From Gigaspora rosea (lineage: Eukaryota > Glomeromycota > Glomeromycetes > Diversisporales > Gigasporaceae), in assembly GCA_003550325.1 (NCBI GenBank), contig QKWP01000057.1, positions 413,542 through 477,541 on the forward strand: a stretch of DNA of 64,000 nucleotides, in the 5' to 3' direction. Position 1 is the stretch's first letter. Each line of letters starts with the position of its first letter. A program made the translations under genes and the position numbers. Positions 9,654 through 22,525 of the stretch are shown here, piece by piece. Under the pieces are notes generated by a model. That model was not told the origin of the DNA, did not search any database, and was given only the letters and a program-made list of their open reading frames with translations.

Positions 9654-11440
9654 TTAGTGTTTATTGCGAGATAGTAGGTTGGCATTAATATTTATTGACC
9701 CAGTTATATGTTCAAGTTTTATTAAGAAATTTTCTATAATCTGAGCTTTGTATATTTCAGTAATGATTTCATTAATGTCTGAATTTTTGCAGTAATCTGC
9801 ATAGTATACCTTAGCATTTGATAAATTATTGGTCCATATGACTAGTTTCTTTCTTTCTACATGAGAGAGAGTAAACATACGTATCATGATGAGGAGGTGA
9901 GTAACTCATACATTTGGATATTTATCTTCGTGAGGTTAATTGACTTGGCCCAGTTAAATGCTATAAAGTAGTTTTGATACATGGCCCACTACCTATATTT
10001 GATGCATCAGTAAATAGATTGAGAGTTTGTGGTTGACATCAATCTTGTTCTGAAACAATTAGATGCCTAGTCAGTCTTGAATTGCCAGAATCCACTAGTT
10101 AATGTCTAATATTATTGGTTTTGTTAGCCTTATATAATACTTTGAGTTGTTGTTAGGGATGGCAAAGTCCTTAAGTCCAGGACTTTAGGACCTGGTTTTG
10201 GGACCTGGTCTTTAAAGACTTGGTCCCAATTTTAGGACCTAGGTCCATAGGTCCACAATAGGTCCTAATATAAAATATATTAGAACTTAAAAATATTAAT
10301 AATAAAATAGTAAACAAAGAATTTTAATTGGTTAGAAAGTATTAGAACTAAGTCCAAGAACTTAATCCTATTGGTAGAAAATAAGTTCTAGGACTTATTA
10401 TATAAGGACCTGGTCCTTAGGTCTGTGTGATAGGACTTACAGGTCCTAGGACCAAGACCGGACCTGGACTGACTTTACCATCCCTAGTTGTTGTTGCTAT
10501 TTTGTATATTAATTAATCATTGCACAAATAGGCAGTCTTGTGGCATTATTTAACATATCCATACAAGTAATCTGACTAGAGATTGGAGATCTCTAGGAAA
10601 GCACCATTTTTTGGTTGTCTATAGTTTGAGTAGCATAATCATTTTTTCTCGTTTTTGTAGTGGTACAGAGGCTGTCATGGTGCTGGTGTTTAATGTTATG
10701 CCCAAGTTGTATTCGGGCCTTCCATTTCTGTCTCTTTGTATAGAATGTTAATAGTATCAAGAATGCAAATAAATTGGCCTAACTTGCATGTTCTGTCTGA
10801 TAGAGTAATTATAAAAAAGTCATTTACATAGTGGATTATTGCCGTAATTCTTTGCTAGGAGGTGATTCATGCTATAGAGTTAGCAAATCAGCAAAATATG
10901 CCTCTTAATGCTTTGTTGCCAAATACTAGTACCTTGTTAAAGTATATCTAATTGTTGTGGCAAGTCCTTGCAATTCTTGATCTATTGGGTGAACTGGCAG
11001 TATGCGGTAGATGTTTTTAATATCAACCTTAGACAATGTACATTCTTGTCCATAGTAGTTAATTCTTCTGTTTGTATAGGTTACCATTTTATATTTAATA
11101 ATAAACTCAACTTTGTCAATACAGTCATTCATACTGTTTTCAGTAGGTGACAACAAATAGAATATCACTTAGTAAGCTTTGGAATTTGTGTCTTTTTTTT
11201 TTTTCAAGACCATACAGATTGATCTGAAATGTGTCGCAGAGTGCTTGGTTCTCTTGAAACGGCCCATAGTTCTTTTGGTTTGATAGCTTGTTCTTTATAT
11301 AATTACTGAATACTTTTGAAGCAAAACTAATTAATAGCAGGGTTTCTTGGATAAACTTGCTCCAGGGATCTCTGAAGTTGAATCTGAAGCCTTGTTTGAT
11401 GCCATTAACAAGGTATTCAATGAATGGTCAATTAGAGTGG
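9654..11440 (-). pseudogene. Decayed DIRS/Ngaro-like reverse transcriptase and RNase H
   Basis: Remains of a retrotransposon pol on the minus strand. Around 11360-11430 a frame reads PFIEYLVNGIKQGF, resembling the conserved start of the DIRS RT region. At 10926-11168 an open stretch contains SKVDIKNIYRILPVHP, matching the RT motif that holds the first catalytic Asp. Near 10800-10830 the frame reads IIHYVNDFF, where active enzymes have YVDD. At about 10000 LFTDASNIGSG resembles the RNase H start, and 9654-9887 resembles its end (INANLLSR). Stops and frameshifts separate the parts and a hAT-like MITE (10154-10486) interrupts it. DIRS assignment is from recognised motifs only; the tyrosine recombinase was not found. 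Replication-incompetent as seen. Confidence 0.7.
10154..10486. mobile_element. hAT-like MITE inside the RT remnant
   Basis: Inverted ends TAGGGATGGCAAAGTC / GACTTTACCATCCCTA are flanked by the perfect 8-bp duplication GTTGTTGT (10146-10153 and 10487-10494). The interior consists of repeated GGACCTGGTCC-type palindromes. 333 bp. Confidence 0.9.
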
Positions 11441-13680
11441 TTGTTGGTGAGAAGCTGGAAGATTAAAACATTTATGAGTATCAGGATGTTAAAATATCAT
11501 GGGTCTAGCTGTGTTAACAACTTTGCTTTTGTCTCATTTAGTAAAATATTGGGAGAAGGGATTGCTGTGATAGTTCGTTTACTGATTGCAGTATTGGAGC
11601 TTTAGCTATCATGATATTGCATGATAACTTAAATTGTGCATCATGTTTGAAACTTAAAGAGGCCAGTTGGGCGATTCCTTCTGTATTAATTAGTTTATTG
11701 ATTAGTACAGTCTGGTATGATTTTTGTTAGCTTTGTGATTTTGGCCCTTTTTTTGACTTGGGCGAGCGTTGTCTTTTTTTTAGCTTTTCTTCTTCTGTGT
11801 ATTATGTGGTATATATGCTATTCTTCTTTTTTTTTTTATATATATATTTATTATTATTTTTTTTTGTTATATATCGATCGAATCTGTTTGTTCTTGTAAT
11901 TGTACTTTGGCATATATATCTTCTGTATATGTCTTTTTTTTGTCATAAGTTAGTTTATTTTTTTTGTTTTTTTTTGGAGTGTGCATATATATTGTCTCGG
12001 TTGTGCCTCTTTTTTGTTTTTTTTTGTATATGACCATGTGTTACTGTTCTCTGGGGTTTGGGCGAAGGTCTCTTTATTTCTAAAAGCGGCGATCTGTAAA
12101 AACATTGCCTCTCTAGATAGACAATTTTTTTACAGATTAAACATGTGTGAACCTGTGAACAATTGTCTTCTTCGGGACAGGCTTTTTTGTTTTAATTTAT
12201 ACATATTTGCTTTTCTGTCATGCTATGATATGATTTGTTTTGTAGAATATATGGTATTGCTAGGGCGGTTTCACTTTGTAGTAGTGATATCAAAGTTCTT
12301 GCTCTCAGTTTTGATGTTTTGATTGAGCAGAATTATGTCTCAGTTTGTTGTAAAATATAACCTAAGATCTTTATTATTTAAGAGTATAGCTGAAAATTTA
12401 TGCTTAACACAGATAGTATTTATATGGTCACAGTAGGTATTAAATTTATATTTTCTGATTTTATAACTTATAAATACAGCTTTAGCATAGGCTTTGAATG
12501 CGAGAAGCTATTCTGCAATATTAGGGATTCTTGTTACAGTTTCATTTTTGGATTACAATAGTTCTAGCATAGTGGACATTTGTTTTAATTGGTCAAAAAA
12601 ATGAACAATATCGATCATACATTTTCTAATTTGATTTAATGTACAGAAATATTCTAAGATTATCATAATAAACCTGATTGGCTATTTAATTCTTTTTTTT
12701 TTTTAATCTAAAAATTATTAAAGCCATAAACGTTAAATTGAAGTTAGTATTTAAAGACATGAAGGTTTAGAATCTACTGAAGTTACAATTGAATTCACCC
12801 ATTCACTTGAGTTATACTTGTTCAAAAAAGAGGTAGGTGGCTAAAGATTCAACATCAGTAAGGTTTAAAATTTCTTTCCAAACATTTTATCTTATTAAAA
12901 ATTAGTTGTTGTGTATTGCTTCATACCTGTGGATTTTGTGTATCAAGTTTCTAAAATCTCTACTAGTATAAAATTGTAACAGTTTACAAAAGTTTAATGA
13001 ATATATTTTTTTTTTACTTTTGAGATATTATATTTTTATACCGGTAAGTTTTATATACTAAGGTTTAAGTATCTTAACTTGCATGAAAAGAGTATAAATT
13101 ATGAAAATTAATATATACCTTTTTCTTATATGCATTTTTTCAAATTCAGTAGAATATTCCGAGATTAGAATGGGTTGCTCCAAAGGTTTGTTAGGTCAAA
13201 GCTTATGGTTTTAGAATTATTATATCAGTTATGTCTACTGGGTAAAGGTCATTCGAATGGTATGTCATTTGATAAGTTAATATTATTTATGTAATGAATA
13301 TAGCCTAAATTCGATTCTAGAACTCCTAAATGTTATACTAAAATAGCCAAGCAATGCATGAGTTCAGATGTATAAACATCAATAATTAGAAATTAAATAA
13401 ATATCAATGATTAAAGATTAATTAATAAATAAACTATATAAATAGCCCAAATAATGCTCATACAATATACTCAAAACAAGATCTATGTTACCAAACTTTA
13501 AAATAAGTATTGCTATGAAAAACATAAATCTTTTCGAAATTATAAATTTTAATAATATGATGAAATTATGTTACAAGAATATAATAAATAAATATATATT
13601 TATAAACTATATATTAGATTTTTAATATCATATATATTATTAAAATTTAAATTTATATTAGGTAATTATATATGACGAAT
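11441..13680. other. No gene recognised; T-rich tract and decayed sequence
   Basis: 11720-12330 is T-rich on the plus strand and yields overlapping F/L/Y-rich frames of 60-113 codons, judged artefacts. The rest may include decayed upstream parts of the retroelement, but no motif could be placed. AT-rich sequence fills 12350-13680. Confidence 0.5.
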
Positions 13681-13681
13681 A

Positions 13682-13955
13682 ACTAACTTTCACTCTAACA
13701 AACATTTCCATTCCTTACTCTAATACATGATTCCATATTAACCCTTACTCTAATATACGTTTTCATATTAACCCTTACCCTAACACATATTTCCACCTTA
13801 ATTCTTACTATAATAATATACATTTTCATTCTAACTCTTATCCAAACATACATTTCTGTCTTAAACCTTATCCTAATATACATTTTCATTTTAACCCTTA
13901 CCCTAATATACATTTCTATCTTAACCTTTATCTAACTTTTATTCTAACATACATA
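13682..13955. repeat. Minisatellite, about 34-36-bp units related to telomere repeat
   Basis: About seven units of TAACCCTTACYCTAATATAC followed by RTTTYCAT. The minus-strand frame (repeated M-Y-I-R-V-R-V) merely reads the repeat. Units contain CCCTTACCCTAA, a degenerate telomeric phrase. Confidence 0.8.
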
Positions 13956-14171
13956 TTCAGGCTTTATTCTAACTAGATTATATATTGTACATTTAGCTTG
14001 TAAGTACGATGAACATAAATACATATTACTATTGCACCTGTAAGTATAAATATTTTGTAAAATTAGAATTAGCAAATAAGTTCGCAAACCAAGAAGATGA
14101 ATACTTGTTTGTCATTGCATAATGCCCTTTACCTGATGTCCTTCAAATCTTTTCATTCGTATTAATTATTG

Positions 14172-14392
14172 TAACAGATTAAAATAAAATCAGATTAAAA
14201 TGAAATTTTTCTATTTTTTAAACAAAATTTTAAAATTTTTTAGGGGACATTTTTTAGGAGTTTTTTTAGCATTAGGGTTAGGGTTTAGGGTTAGGGTTAT
14301 TAATAAACAAGTATATGTGGGATTTATAAGCTTTAAAGGTGAGCAAAAGAGGTCTCCAGTTTCATTTTAATCTGATTTCATTTTAATCTGTG
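14172..14392. mobile_element. MITE, CAGATTAAAATGAAAT family, with telomeric core
   Basis: Left AACAGATTAAAATAAAATCA and right TTTCATTTTAATCTGTGAC are inverted copies, each with a duplicated inner motif. At the centre lies ATTAGGGTTAGGGTTTAGGG with two more TTAGGG units (about 14272-14298). No coding capacity. Confidence 0.75.
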
Positions 14393-15861
14393 ACAATTAT
14401 TACCCTAGTTCGTGCATATAAAGATTATTAATTGATATAATCAATTTGGGATCTCAATTAAGAACATACATATTCTTACTTTATTAGAATTATCCCATGT
14501 TTGCTGATTTTTGATAATAAATAAATGCCTTCTTTTATCCCTTTAATGCCAATTCCATATTTATAACTATAGCTTATAGCCAAGCCTGTGTATTATATAT
14601 ATCTGCTGATTTTCTAGGTCGTGCAATATATGTATTGTATTTTTTAAACAAAGAAAAATAAAAAATATCGCACATGTATTATATTATTAGCATTGATTTG
14701 ATTTGCTAGTTAGCATGTGATTCTAGCAGATATGGACTGCATTTATGGTATGGGATCACAAATCTAATAATAATTAGTCAAATCAGTCAGCAATGGGTTG
14801 ACTTTCTTTATAGTGAACTACTAGTGAACCTCTTTATATATCAGATATTAATTCAGTCAACCTTTTTATATTCAAAACCAACAGTTCCTGTGGTTCTTTA
14901 GGGATAGTTGACAGAAACAAAGATAAAGGGCATATTGCTCTGAATTTACAATATAGTTTACCTTTTTCTATTATTGATTGACTATGAAGTTTGAAAAATT
15001 GTTCACATATAATACTATTTATAGTTTCCACATCGCATGCATGGGACCAATAACTGTTATGTACAGAAACAAATGTCAATCCTTTTTTTTTTACCTCAAC
15101 TAGAAAGTTGATTGTATCTGTATGTAGATAGAAGGAAACATCGAGCTAAGTATTCATTCTTTTTATTTAATAAATAATATTTTACTATTCATATTGCACT
15201 AATAAATTCATAATTTTTCTTTTATATACAGTGCTTGTAATTAATAGATTATAATTATTTATAAACTAAATATTGGAAGAAAAATTTGCTCTTGCTTTTT
15301 GCAATATAGCATCGTGGTTAAAATTTTTAACCTGTGACTTAAAAGCAAATTGGTAATACCAGAAGACTTCAGTGACCCAAGATATCTGAAATTGCAAAGT
15401 TCCAAGTTGTGGCGAAGGCTTGGAGATACAGATTTATTGTTTGTTGCATGAACCAGTTATTATTGGTCCCTGGTTATGGGAATTGTGAGTAATAATGTAA
15501 GCAAAATTGCAAGCAATATTATGAGTGATATATGTGACGAATATTGTAAGTAAAATTGTGGGTAAATAATAAGGTTTCTCAAATGAAAAGAAGAAAACCA
15601 AATGATGTAATAAATGTAGTGCAGTAGTTCTTAATGGCTCAGAAAGTATTTAAAGCCTAAATTTTCGCTACTACAATTAGATTAGACAATGTCTTAGATT
15701 ACGATGACTTGATTATATAGTTAAAATAATAATCAGTTTTCTCATAGTGTAGTAGTTTAGTTTTATTGTATTCTTTATTATTTTGTCGTTACATAGTATT
15801 AGTATAGTCTTTATTAATGTTATTATGTATAATAACATATGGGCTGATTTCGTTTTTGGGG

Positions 15862-16523
15862 CATTTTTAGATATATGTAAATCATTTTTTTTAGGGTTTG
15901 TTTTTTGATCAACAAATCATCTAATTGGCTATTACATTTTAAAATCGTTATCAACAAAATTTTTAATATATGAATTATCGCGTCTAACCAATCGTCCGTC
16001 CCTGAAACCCATCAAAAAAAAGTAAAGGTAATTGTTAATTGTGAAAAGTATGCTTAATTTATATATAATTTCTAATATTGTAGAACGTATTTAAATAGAT
16101 TTGGCTTTGTAAAATGCCTGTATCTATATCATAATATTAATAATTTTATTTTACATATTACATATTATAAAAAACAATANCATTTTTAGATATATGTAAA
16201 TCATTTTTTTTAGGGTTTGTTTTTTGATCAACAAATCATCTAATTGGCTATTACATTTTAAAATCGTTATCAACAAAATTTTTAATATATGAATTATCGT
16301 GTCTAACCAAACGTCCGTCCCTGGAACCCATCAAAAAAAAGTAAATGTAATTGTTAATTGTGAAAAGTATGCTTAATTTATATATAATTTCTAATATAAT
16401 AGTTTATTTACTTGTATTTTGTTTGTAGAACGTATTTAAATAGATTTGGCTTTGTAAAATGCCCGTATGTATATCATAATATTAATAATTTTATTTTACA
16501 TATTACATATTATAAAAAACAAT
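15862..16523. repeat. Direct duplication across a single N (probable contig overlap)
   Basis: The stretch beginning CATTTTTAGATATATGTAAA occurs from 15862 to the N at 16180, and again from 16181 to about 16523, with few substitutions and about 26 extra bases in the second copy. A lone N at the joint suggests unmerged scaffold ends or haplotype copies. Confidence 0.8.
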
Positions 16524-16554
16524 AATATTTATTATATACTGTAATTATAATTAG

Positions 16555-17135
16555 CTATTAGTAGAAAAACCTTTATATCATTGCTCTGTTTGCGAAAAAT
16601 GCTATAAAACAAAAGGTGGTTTAAAGCGACATCATACTATTGTTAAAGGCTATAACAAAAATCCTCCTGGCATTTATAAACTTCCTTTAAAAGCTAGTAT
16701 AGAATTAAAAAAAATATTTATAAAAATTATTCAAGATCGATTAAAAGCACATTTGACATGTTCAGGTTCACAAAGAGTATTAATGCCTTGTACACTAAGT
16801 CAATTTTATAGTGTATTCAAAGGTTATATCCATTGCTTTTCAAAATCAGGAAGAGTAAGATGTTTATTTCGAGGTGACAATGCATATTCTTTGCTTAGTC
16901 AGATCTTAAATGATGAACAATTGGGAGTTAAATACTTTGCCAATGAGCAACGAACTTATGTTACATTCAACCTCCTTATGAACGGGCACCAGGATCAATA
17001 CAAAAAGAAACCAAACCAAAAATTAAACAGGTTGTAGTGGATTGGTATCAGAAAGTTAAAACTAATATGCATGGACATATGATTTGGGCCGGATATATTA
17101 GTTTTAAATTTTCAGTTGCAAGGGGTCATTATTAG
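16555..17135 (+). pseudogene. C2H2-type repeat-family protein with one frameshift
   Basis: An open frame runs from an acceptor-like TATAATTAG at 16546-16554 and reads about 160 codons to a stop at 17035. Near residue 9 it has H-C-S-V-C with a histidine pair 12-13 residues later (GLKRHH), resembling a C2H2 finger whose last ligand is atypical. Later phrases (KLPLKA, LKAHLTCSGSQ, CLFRGDNAYSLL) resemble a lineage-specific repeat family I recall from Rhizophagus; function unknown. At about 16970 the frame shifts and the protein-like reading continues in the next frame (PPYERAPGS to ARGHY, stop at 17133-17135). No start codon or upstream exon was identified, and the contig-joint N lies just upstream. 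Functional status uncertain. Confidence 0.5.
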
Positions 17136-17747
17136 CTTCTTAAAGTAAGTAATTAATTATAATTAGCGTTCAAATTATCAACATACAATATATTAAAAAT
17201 TATTATTTTTTAATTAAATAGATTGTATAAATAAACTTTATATAAGTAGAAAGATTATTTCCCTGGAGAAATTACTAATACTTCTCTAAATTGTAAAATT
17301 TCTATATAGTAATCCCCAAACCTGTTTGTAAATACATTAGCATCAAATAAAATGGCTTGACATATTATACGATCTATATTTCAATTATTGATACATTAAT
17401 AAATTACATATTGACTTTTATTTTTTAAAAGAATAAAGTATGTTCTCCAACTTATATATAACAAGTAAAGATTGAATTATTTTATTAAAACCGGGATATA
17501 AAATGTATAGTTTGTTTGATAAATAAAATTCGATCCTTTCTAAGCTCATTAAGTAAGGCTAAAAAATTGGGTTAGTTTTTAAACCCTTTAACAAGAGAAA
17601 ATAAGCATTAGCTTCCAAATCTAATTTTGATTTTGCAGCTATTATCTTGGGATAGCTAAAAAATTTAAGACCAAATTGATAAATAAATTACTAGATCAAT
17701 AAGTTACAGCTTTGGCTGATATTAGAAACTTACTGATGATCTGTATG
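17136..17747. other. AT-rich spacer, nothing recognised
   Basis: No long reading frame, inverted repeat or RNA gene was found here on either strand. Confidence 0.5.
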
Positions 17748-17922
17748 AAACATTGGTTTTTATTGATCACCTGATTCAGTTCTTCTGATCGATGACACAT
17801 CAGGGCTTTCGATAGTGCTGCTGCATTGTATACATGATTAATTTTTCAGGAATTTTGTCTAGTATGTCTGTTGCCAAATAGAAGAACTGAATCAGATAAA
17901 TAGTCAATAAAAACAAATGTTT
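17748..17922. repeat. MITE-like inverted repeat
   Basis: Arms AAACATTGGTTTTTATTGAT and its near-complement ending CAATAAAAACAAATGTTT share about 40 bp, including CTGATTCAGTTCTTCT. Target duplications are not clear. Confidence 0.65.
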
Positions 17923-18726
17923 AAATTTTCCTTAGCATCATTCATACTTACTGTTCAAGCGGAAATTGTTTTCACTAACACCCAACGGCTTAGGATATTT
18001 TTATTACCAATACACTCCATTTTATTATGTTCTTAGTATTTCAATACATTTCGCTACATTCTTGTGAATCATGAATCGTGAATTGCGAATCGTGAATCGG
18101 TATCCATTTACCAATTAAAAAAACAAGTGAAAAAAATTTAGAAATAATAATAATAAAGTAAAAAATAAATAAATAAAAGCGAATAAAAATGAATTAATAT
18201 ATACTCGGCTAAATATTAAATGCAAGTTAAATTTTCATACGTTAAAAGAATACATTCGAATATTCATAAGTAATTAATAATTTTTGCAATCCCTGCGTAG
18301 GTCTAACCCGAATCTAATAACAAAAAAAAAATCAGAAATTTATTTTTTTCCAGGTTTTTTTATGACAGCCTGGTACTAGGCTAGTGGGTAGCACAGATTA
18401 TTTCGTAAACTTTTTTGATATAACAGACTTGTATCCTCAAGCTATTCCTATATTGTTTAAGCTTCTGTAGAAATTCATTATATTATTATAACGAATTTCA
18501 TGAGTCACGAAGCTATTTACTTGCAAATCAATTAAGTGTTGAAGTAATGGATAAAAAAAAAAAGGAAGTATGAAATAATAAAAGAATTATAATAAAAAGA
18601 TCAATACAAATATCATTCGAGTTGGCAGATCATAAGCAGGGACATGCCTGCTAATTCCCGAATTCATGCAACTGGTCAGAAGCTGGTTTGGCAGTCATCC
18701 GGATAAATTGGGAATAGGCCTAGATC

Positions 18727-18995
18727 TAGGGTTCCACAATTTGATTTGATCTTCAAATATTTGAATCAAATATTTGATCAAATTCAAATTCAAATTTGAC
18801 TATATTTGATTTGATCAAATTCAAATATGGCCAAATTTGATTTGATTTAACAAATATTTGATTTGATTTGAAAATTACTGTTAAAAATTCAAATTCAAAT
18901 ATTTGAATCAAATCAAATTCAAATCAGGGTCAATTTGATTTGATCAAATTCAAATTGATCCAACATTTGATTTGATTTGAATTTGAGGAACCCTA
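18727..18995. mobile_element. hAT-like MITE filled with TTTGAAT palindromes
   Basis: Ends TAGGGTTCC / GGAACCCTA are flanked by an 8-bp duplication with one mismatch (CCTAGATC and TCTAGATC). The interior is almost entirely ATTTGATTTGA and its complement, so many alternative hairpins are possible. Confidence 0.75.
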
Positions 18996-19003
18996 TCTAG
19001 ATC

Positions 19004-19870
19004 GCAGATAGAACATGCTTCAGATAAGAGTCATTAATCAATTGCTCTATTTGGAATAACAATGTTGTGAAAAGCGAGTTCGCACCCGGACCTACCCACC
19101 CACCCACCCAGGTGAAATACTGCCATTTTGCCGTTATTTAAACTTCATGTCCAGTCGGCCTGCTTTGTGCAGTGTGGGTGACCACCGGCTGATAATATAT
19201 GTTACGATGACAGTTGTTATTTCTGGGAACATAGCTGCTTCAATATCTGGCTCTAGAGGTCAAATAAATGTGCAATGATTTTCGGATATAATTATTAATT
19301 ATCAGTAGTTATATCTGCATGTGAAACTCGAGAAATTCAAAACTTAGTAGGGCTAATTTGGATGCACATGCATAATTAATGGCTTATCCCTGAACTTTAT
19401 ATTTCGCAAAATATTACCAATTAGATCAAATCCAGTTACATTTGAATTTGATAGATCCGACTATTTTTTAAGGCTTGAGCACTGTTCTTTGCACTGTCTA
19501 TATTAGGACATATGGCTTATTTTTGAGCCATAATGCTGTAATAAAGTCGCAACTTACATGTGCAAAAAAAAAAGATGTACGTATGTCCAGTTATTCTCAC
19601 TAAGAAAACTAATGAATAAACCTCACTTTTCTACTGTTATAGGGTTTCGGTAGATTTAGTTGCTGCAATTTTGGCCATTTTTAAAATCTAATGTATCTAA
19701 TAATTCTAAAGTTTTTAAAACTTAAAAGCGTTCAAAACCTATATGAAATAAAATTTATAGATATATACAATTAGAATTTTATTCAAATATATGTATATGA
19801 AGAAATAAAAATTTAATCTAAAAATAATAAAAAAAAAAAATTAATATTACCTTCAAATTAAAAAATGAGA
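19004..19870. other. Spacer with short CCCA microsatellite
   Basis: A (CCCA)n run lies near 19097-19112. Otherwise no gene or element is recognised. It lies downstream of the repeat-family pseudogene. Confidence 0.4.
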
Positions 19871-21652
19871 TTATACTATTCGAATCTTTATCGGTTTATT
19901 AAAAGAGTAATCATCATAAATATAATGAAGTCGACGATTTTCATAATTCATAATTTCTTTGATTGCATATGTATTTTGATTCGGATTACCCCCATCTTTT
20001 AGTATCTGGCGAAAAAAAAAAGTTGATTGCTGGTGGTTCTTCTTCTCTACTGCAGAACAGGAGAATGAACTTAGCCCAAACTCTTTATGTATTTTTACAA
20101 ATTCTGGAACAAGATAAACTAAAACGTGGATATATAGTATTATATCAGATAGTTGATATAAACCTTCTTCCACAATATCTTGATTATTAGGATTAGTAAT
20201 ATCAGGCTGAAGAAAGAATGCTTCCCATTCTTTAGCATCTAAAGCAAATTGGGTAAAATCAATATCGGGATTTTTAATCGCGCAATATAATTGATCAAAT
20301 TTGTTCCACAAAAGTCTAATTTTTTTTAGCCTGATTAGCTGGTAAAATTGCAGACAAATCGAAATTTCGTAGCACTTTAAGTTTATCCGCCCCAAGGAGT
20401 GAAGTATATTCCCATTTAGTTGTTGTTTTTCAGAATTCAAATTTAACTTTGCACTTTTTCATTTCATTACAAATTGTTTCACGCATATCATTATCATATT
20501 CTCCATTCTGTTCTAATTCAGAAATAATCAAAGACCATAATCGATCAGTTATTCTAAGCATGATATGAAGTTCATCTGGAACCCAGTGATTTAATGGAAT
20601 CATTGGAAATAATGGAGCTCGGATGTGACCAGGATATGCTAAATAATTAGATGCAATTATATTCATATCTTTTTCAATTGTCCATGATTGTTTTTTTAAA
20701 TTGCCTAAGTCTGTTTTTCTGCATTAACACCAGGTGCAAAAATTAATTGAATTTGCCATGTTGATACCTAAACATAGTGCTAAAAACTTCCAATTGGAAG
20801 AAAAATATAAATTGATTGACCAATTAATTCCATTTTTATCAACAAAACCAGATTGTTGTAATTCATTTAATTCATCAACAAGCGGATGTGTTGCACTTTT
20901 TAATAGTTCATATTTCTCAATATCCGAATATATAACTATAGTATGGTGATTATCAGGTAAATATAATTCTTTTTTTTGATCCAAAATAGCAAGAGTTATT
21001 ATTACATGATTAATTTTTTTCCCAACATTATGGCCATCACCAGAGATCCGTAAATTAATAACAGGTTTTGAAGAATGAAAAATTTTGTTAGCTACTAAAT
21101 AAGAATGCAAATATAAAAGTATATTTTTAATACTTTGTCGTGCAACTTTTTTAACTAATTGAAATTCTTCATTAATAAAAGATTATCTTGATTATAAAGA
21201 TTAAATGTTTCAATTGGTATATAATTAGCCATTTTTGATGTTAAAATTGTACGTTGATCAGAAACTGCATAATCACGAGGTAAATTAGGTTGTATAGACG
21301 ATAAAGCACAATATCCATCTCTTGATATTTGGTACTTATCAATTATTTGCACTATTGCTGACTCATATTTGTTTTTTTCTATAATATTCTGAGATCCAAA
21401 TTCTACATAAAAAGGTGTATTTGCAACTGTATATGATAATTCTTTAAGTGTAACTTGATTATTTGGATGATAATTTTCTTTTGCAATTTGATTAAAATCT
21501 TTTTTAATCTTTTTTGCAACAGTTCTTGCACGAGCCTTTTTAGTAGAAATACTTAGTTCATTAAACTGTTTTAAAGGTCTAATATAATTTGATTGTGGTC
21601 GATTTTTTTGAATTTGTTTAAGATGAAGACCAAAAAGTAAAGGACCTGACAT
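19871..21652 (-). pseudogene. Large lineage-specific repeat-family protein (transposase-like?), broken
   Basis: Four collinear minus-strand blocks: 21155-21652, 20724-21110, 20430-20666 and 19871-20440. Key phrases in order are STKKARARTVAKK, INLRISGDGHNVGKK, NWKFLALCLGINMANS with CTWC, GHIRAPLFPMIPLNHWVPDE, DELHIMLR, then AVEKKNHQQSTFFF. The order, an acidic DG after a beta-like stretch, a C-x2-C pair and a D-E-L-H motif would fit an RNase H-fold transposase with a zinc knuckle, but that is inference. I recall similar unnamed multicopy proteins from Rhizophagus. Breaks: frameshift at about 21170 in a T run, an in-frame TAA after the CTWC, and frameshifts near 20435 and 20325. The 5' exon is 21768-22108, with the start codon moved to 24658 by an inserted element. 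Confidence 0.7.
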
Positions 21653-21767
21653 TCGAATATTTTATGAATTTACTTTGAATTCATTTATGGCCTAATTATA
21701 ATTATTAATATACTGTAAATTTAATTTTATAAATATAGTATTATATATTTATAATAAAAATACTAAC

Positions 21768-22108
21768 CCTTTGAGTTTTTGTTGCTGCATCACTAGAAGA
21801 ATGATTTGATATTATCTCTAATTCGAAGTTTGGCCCATAATTTACATAATAAACTGGACGATTATCTATATATTTAATGTGACCTTTAATAGTATTTAAG
21901 TTTGGTGACTTTCCCCATATTGTAATAATGCTAAAGTTATCCGGAATAGTATAATTTTTAGGTGCCCTTGTATATTTAAGACCTGATTTAGGAAAAACAC
22001 TTTTATTTTGTATTGAATACCAGAAAGTGTAAGATTTTGTTTTATGTATTATAGGATTATGATGATATTTTTCATGATCAGGTAAAAGTTTAGAAAGTTT
22101 AGTTGTAG
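21768..22108 (-). pseudogene. 5' exon of the same repeat-family gene
   Basis: An uninterrupted minus-strand frame of about 113 codons (phrases LLPDHEKYHHNP, YTFWYSIQNKS, RAPKNYTIPDNFSIITIWGK) ends at a GTTAGT donor after AGG. It lacks an ATG because the inverted-repeat element 22109-24649 sits at its 5' end. Removing the element and one copy of GTTGTAG joins this frame to ATG-ACT-ACA-AC at 24650-24660. The intron towards 21652 is about 70-115 bp, but the frame on its far side is uncertain. Confidence 0.65.
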
Positions 22109-22525
22109 CTAGGGGTTAGTAAAATTATGGGGGGCCAACTCAAATGTTACACAAGTTTAATTGTAATACAAAAATTGTCATTTTATATTAAAATCATATA
22201 AAATTCATATGTATCGTGTTCGACTAGCCAAAGTCTTGATTATTAATTTTTTTAAAAATAACATGTTTACTGAGATCTCTTTTTTTTTGAAACTAGAAAT
22301 AGACAAAGGTAAGTAATTAATAATAAAGAAATTTTACAGCTGTTCTTTTATTGTTAAAAAAACTGAATCATATATTTACAATCAATTATTGTAAGATGAA
22401 AGAAATGAAGGTAAGAAATCATATATATAACTTGAAGCCTAACAATTTTAATTAACCATGTAGAACGCACCTACATTGTCTTGTACATAGTAAATTACCT
22501 TTGAGCCTGCCACTTGTCTTTTCTC

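Noticed and set aside
11717-12322. Overlapping F/L/Y-rich plus frames
   Set aside because: Produced by T-rich composition; three overlapping frames are equally open.
13682-13955. Possible CRISPR-like array
   Set aside because: Units are degenerate tandem copies without unique spacers, and the genome is eukaryotic.
14834-15079. 81-codon minus frame
   Set aside because: Looks more protein-like than most, but no start context, motif or continuation was found; possibly old transposon coding sequence.
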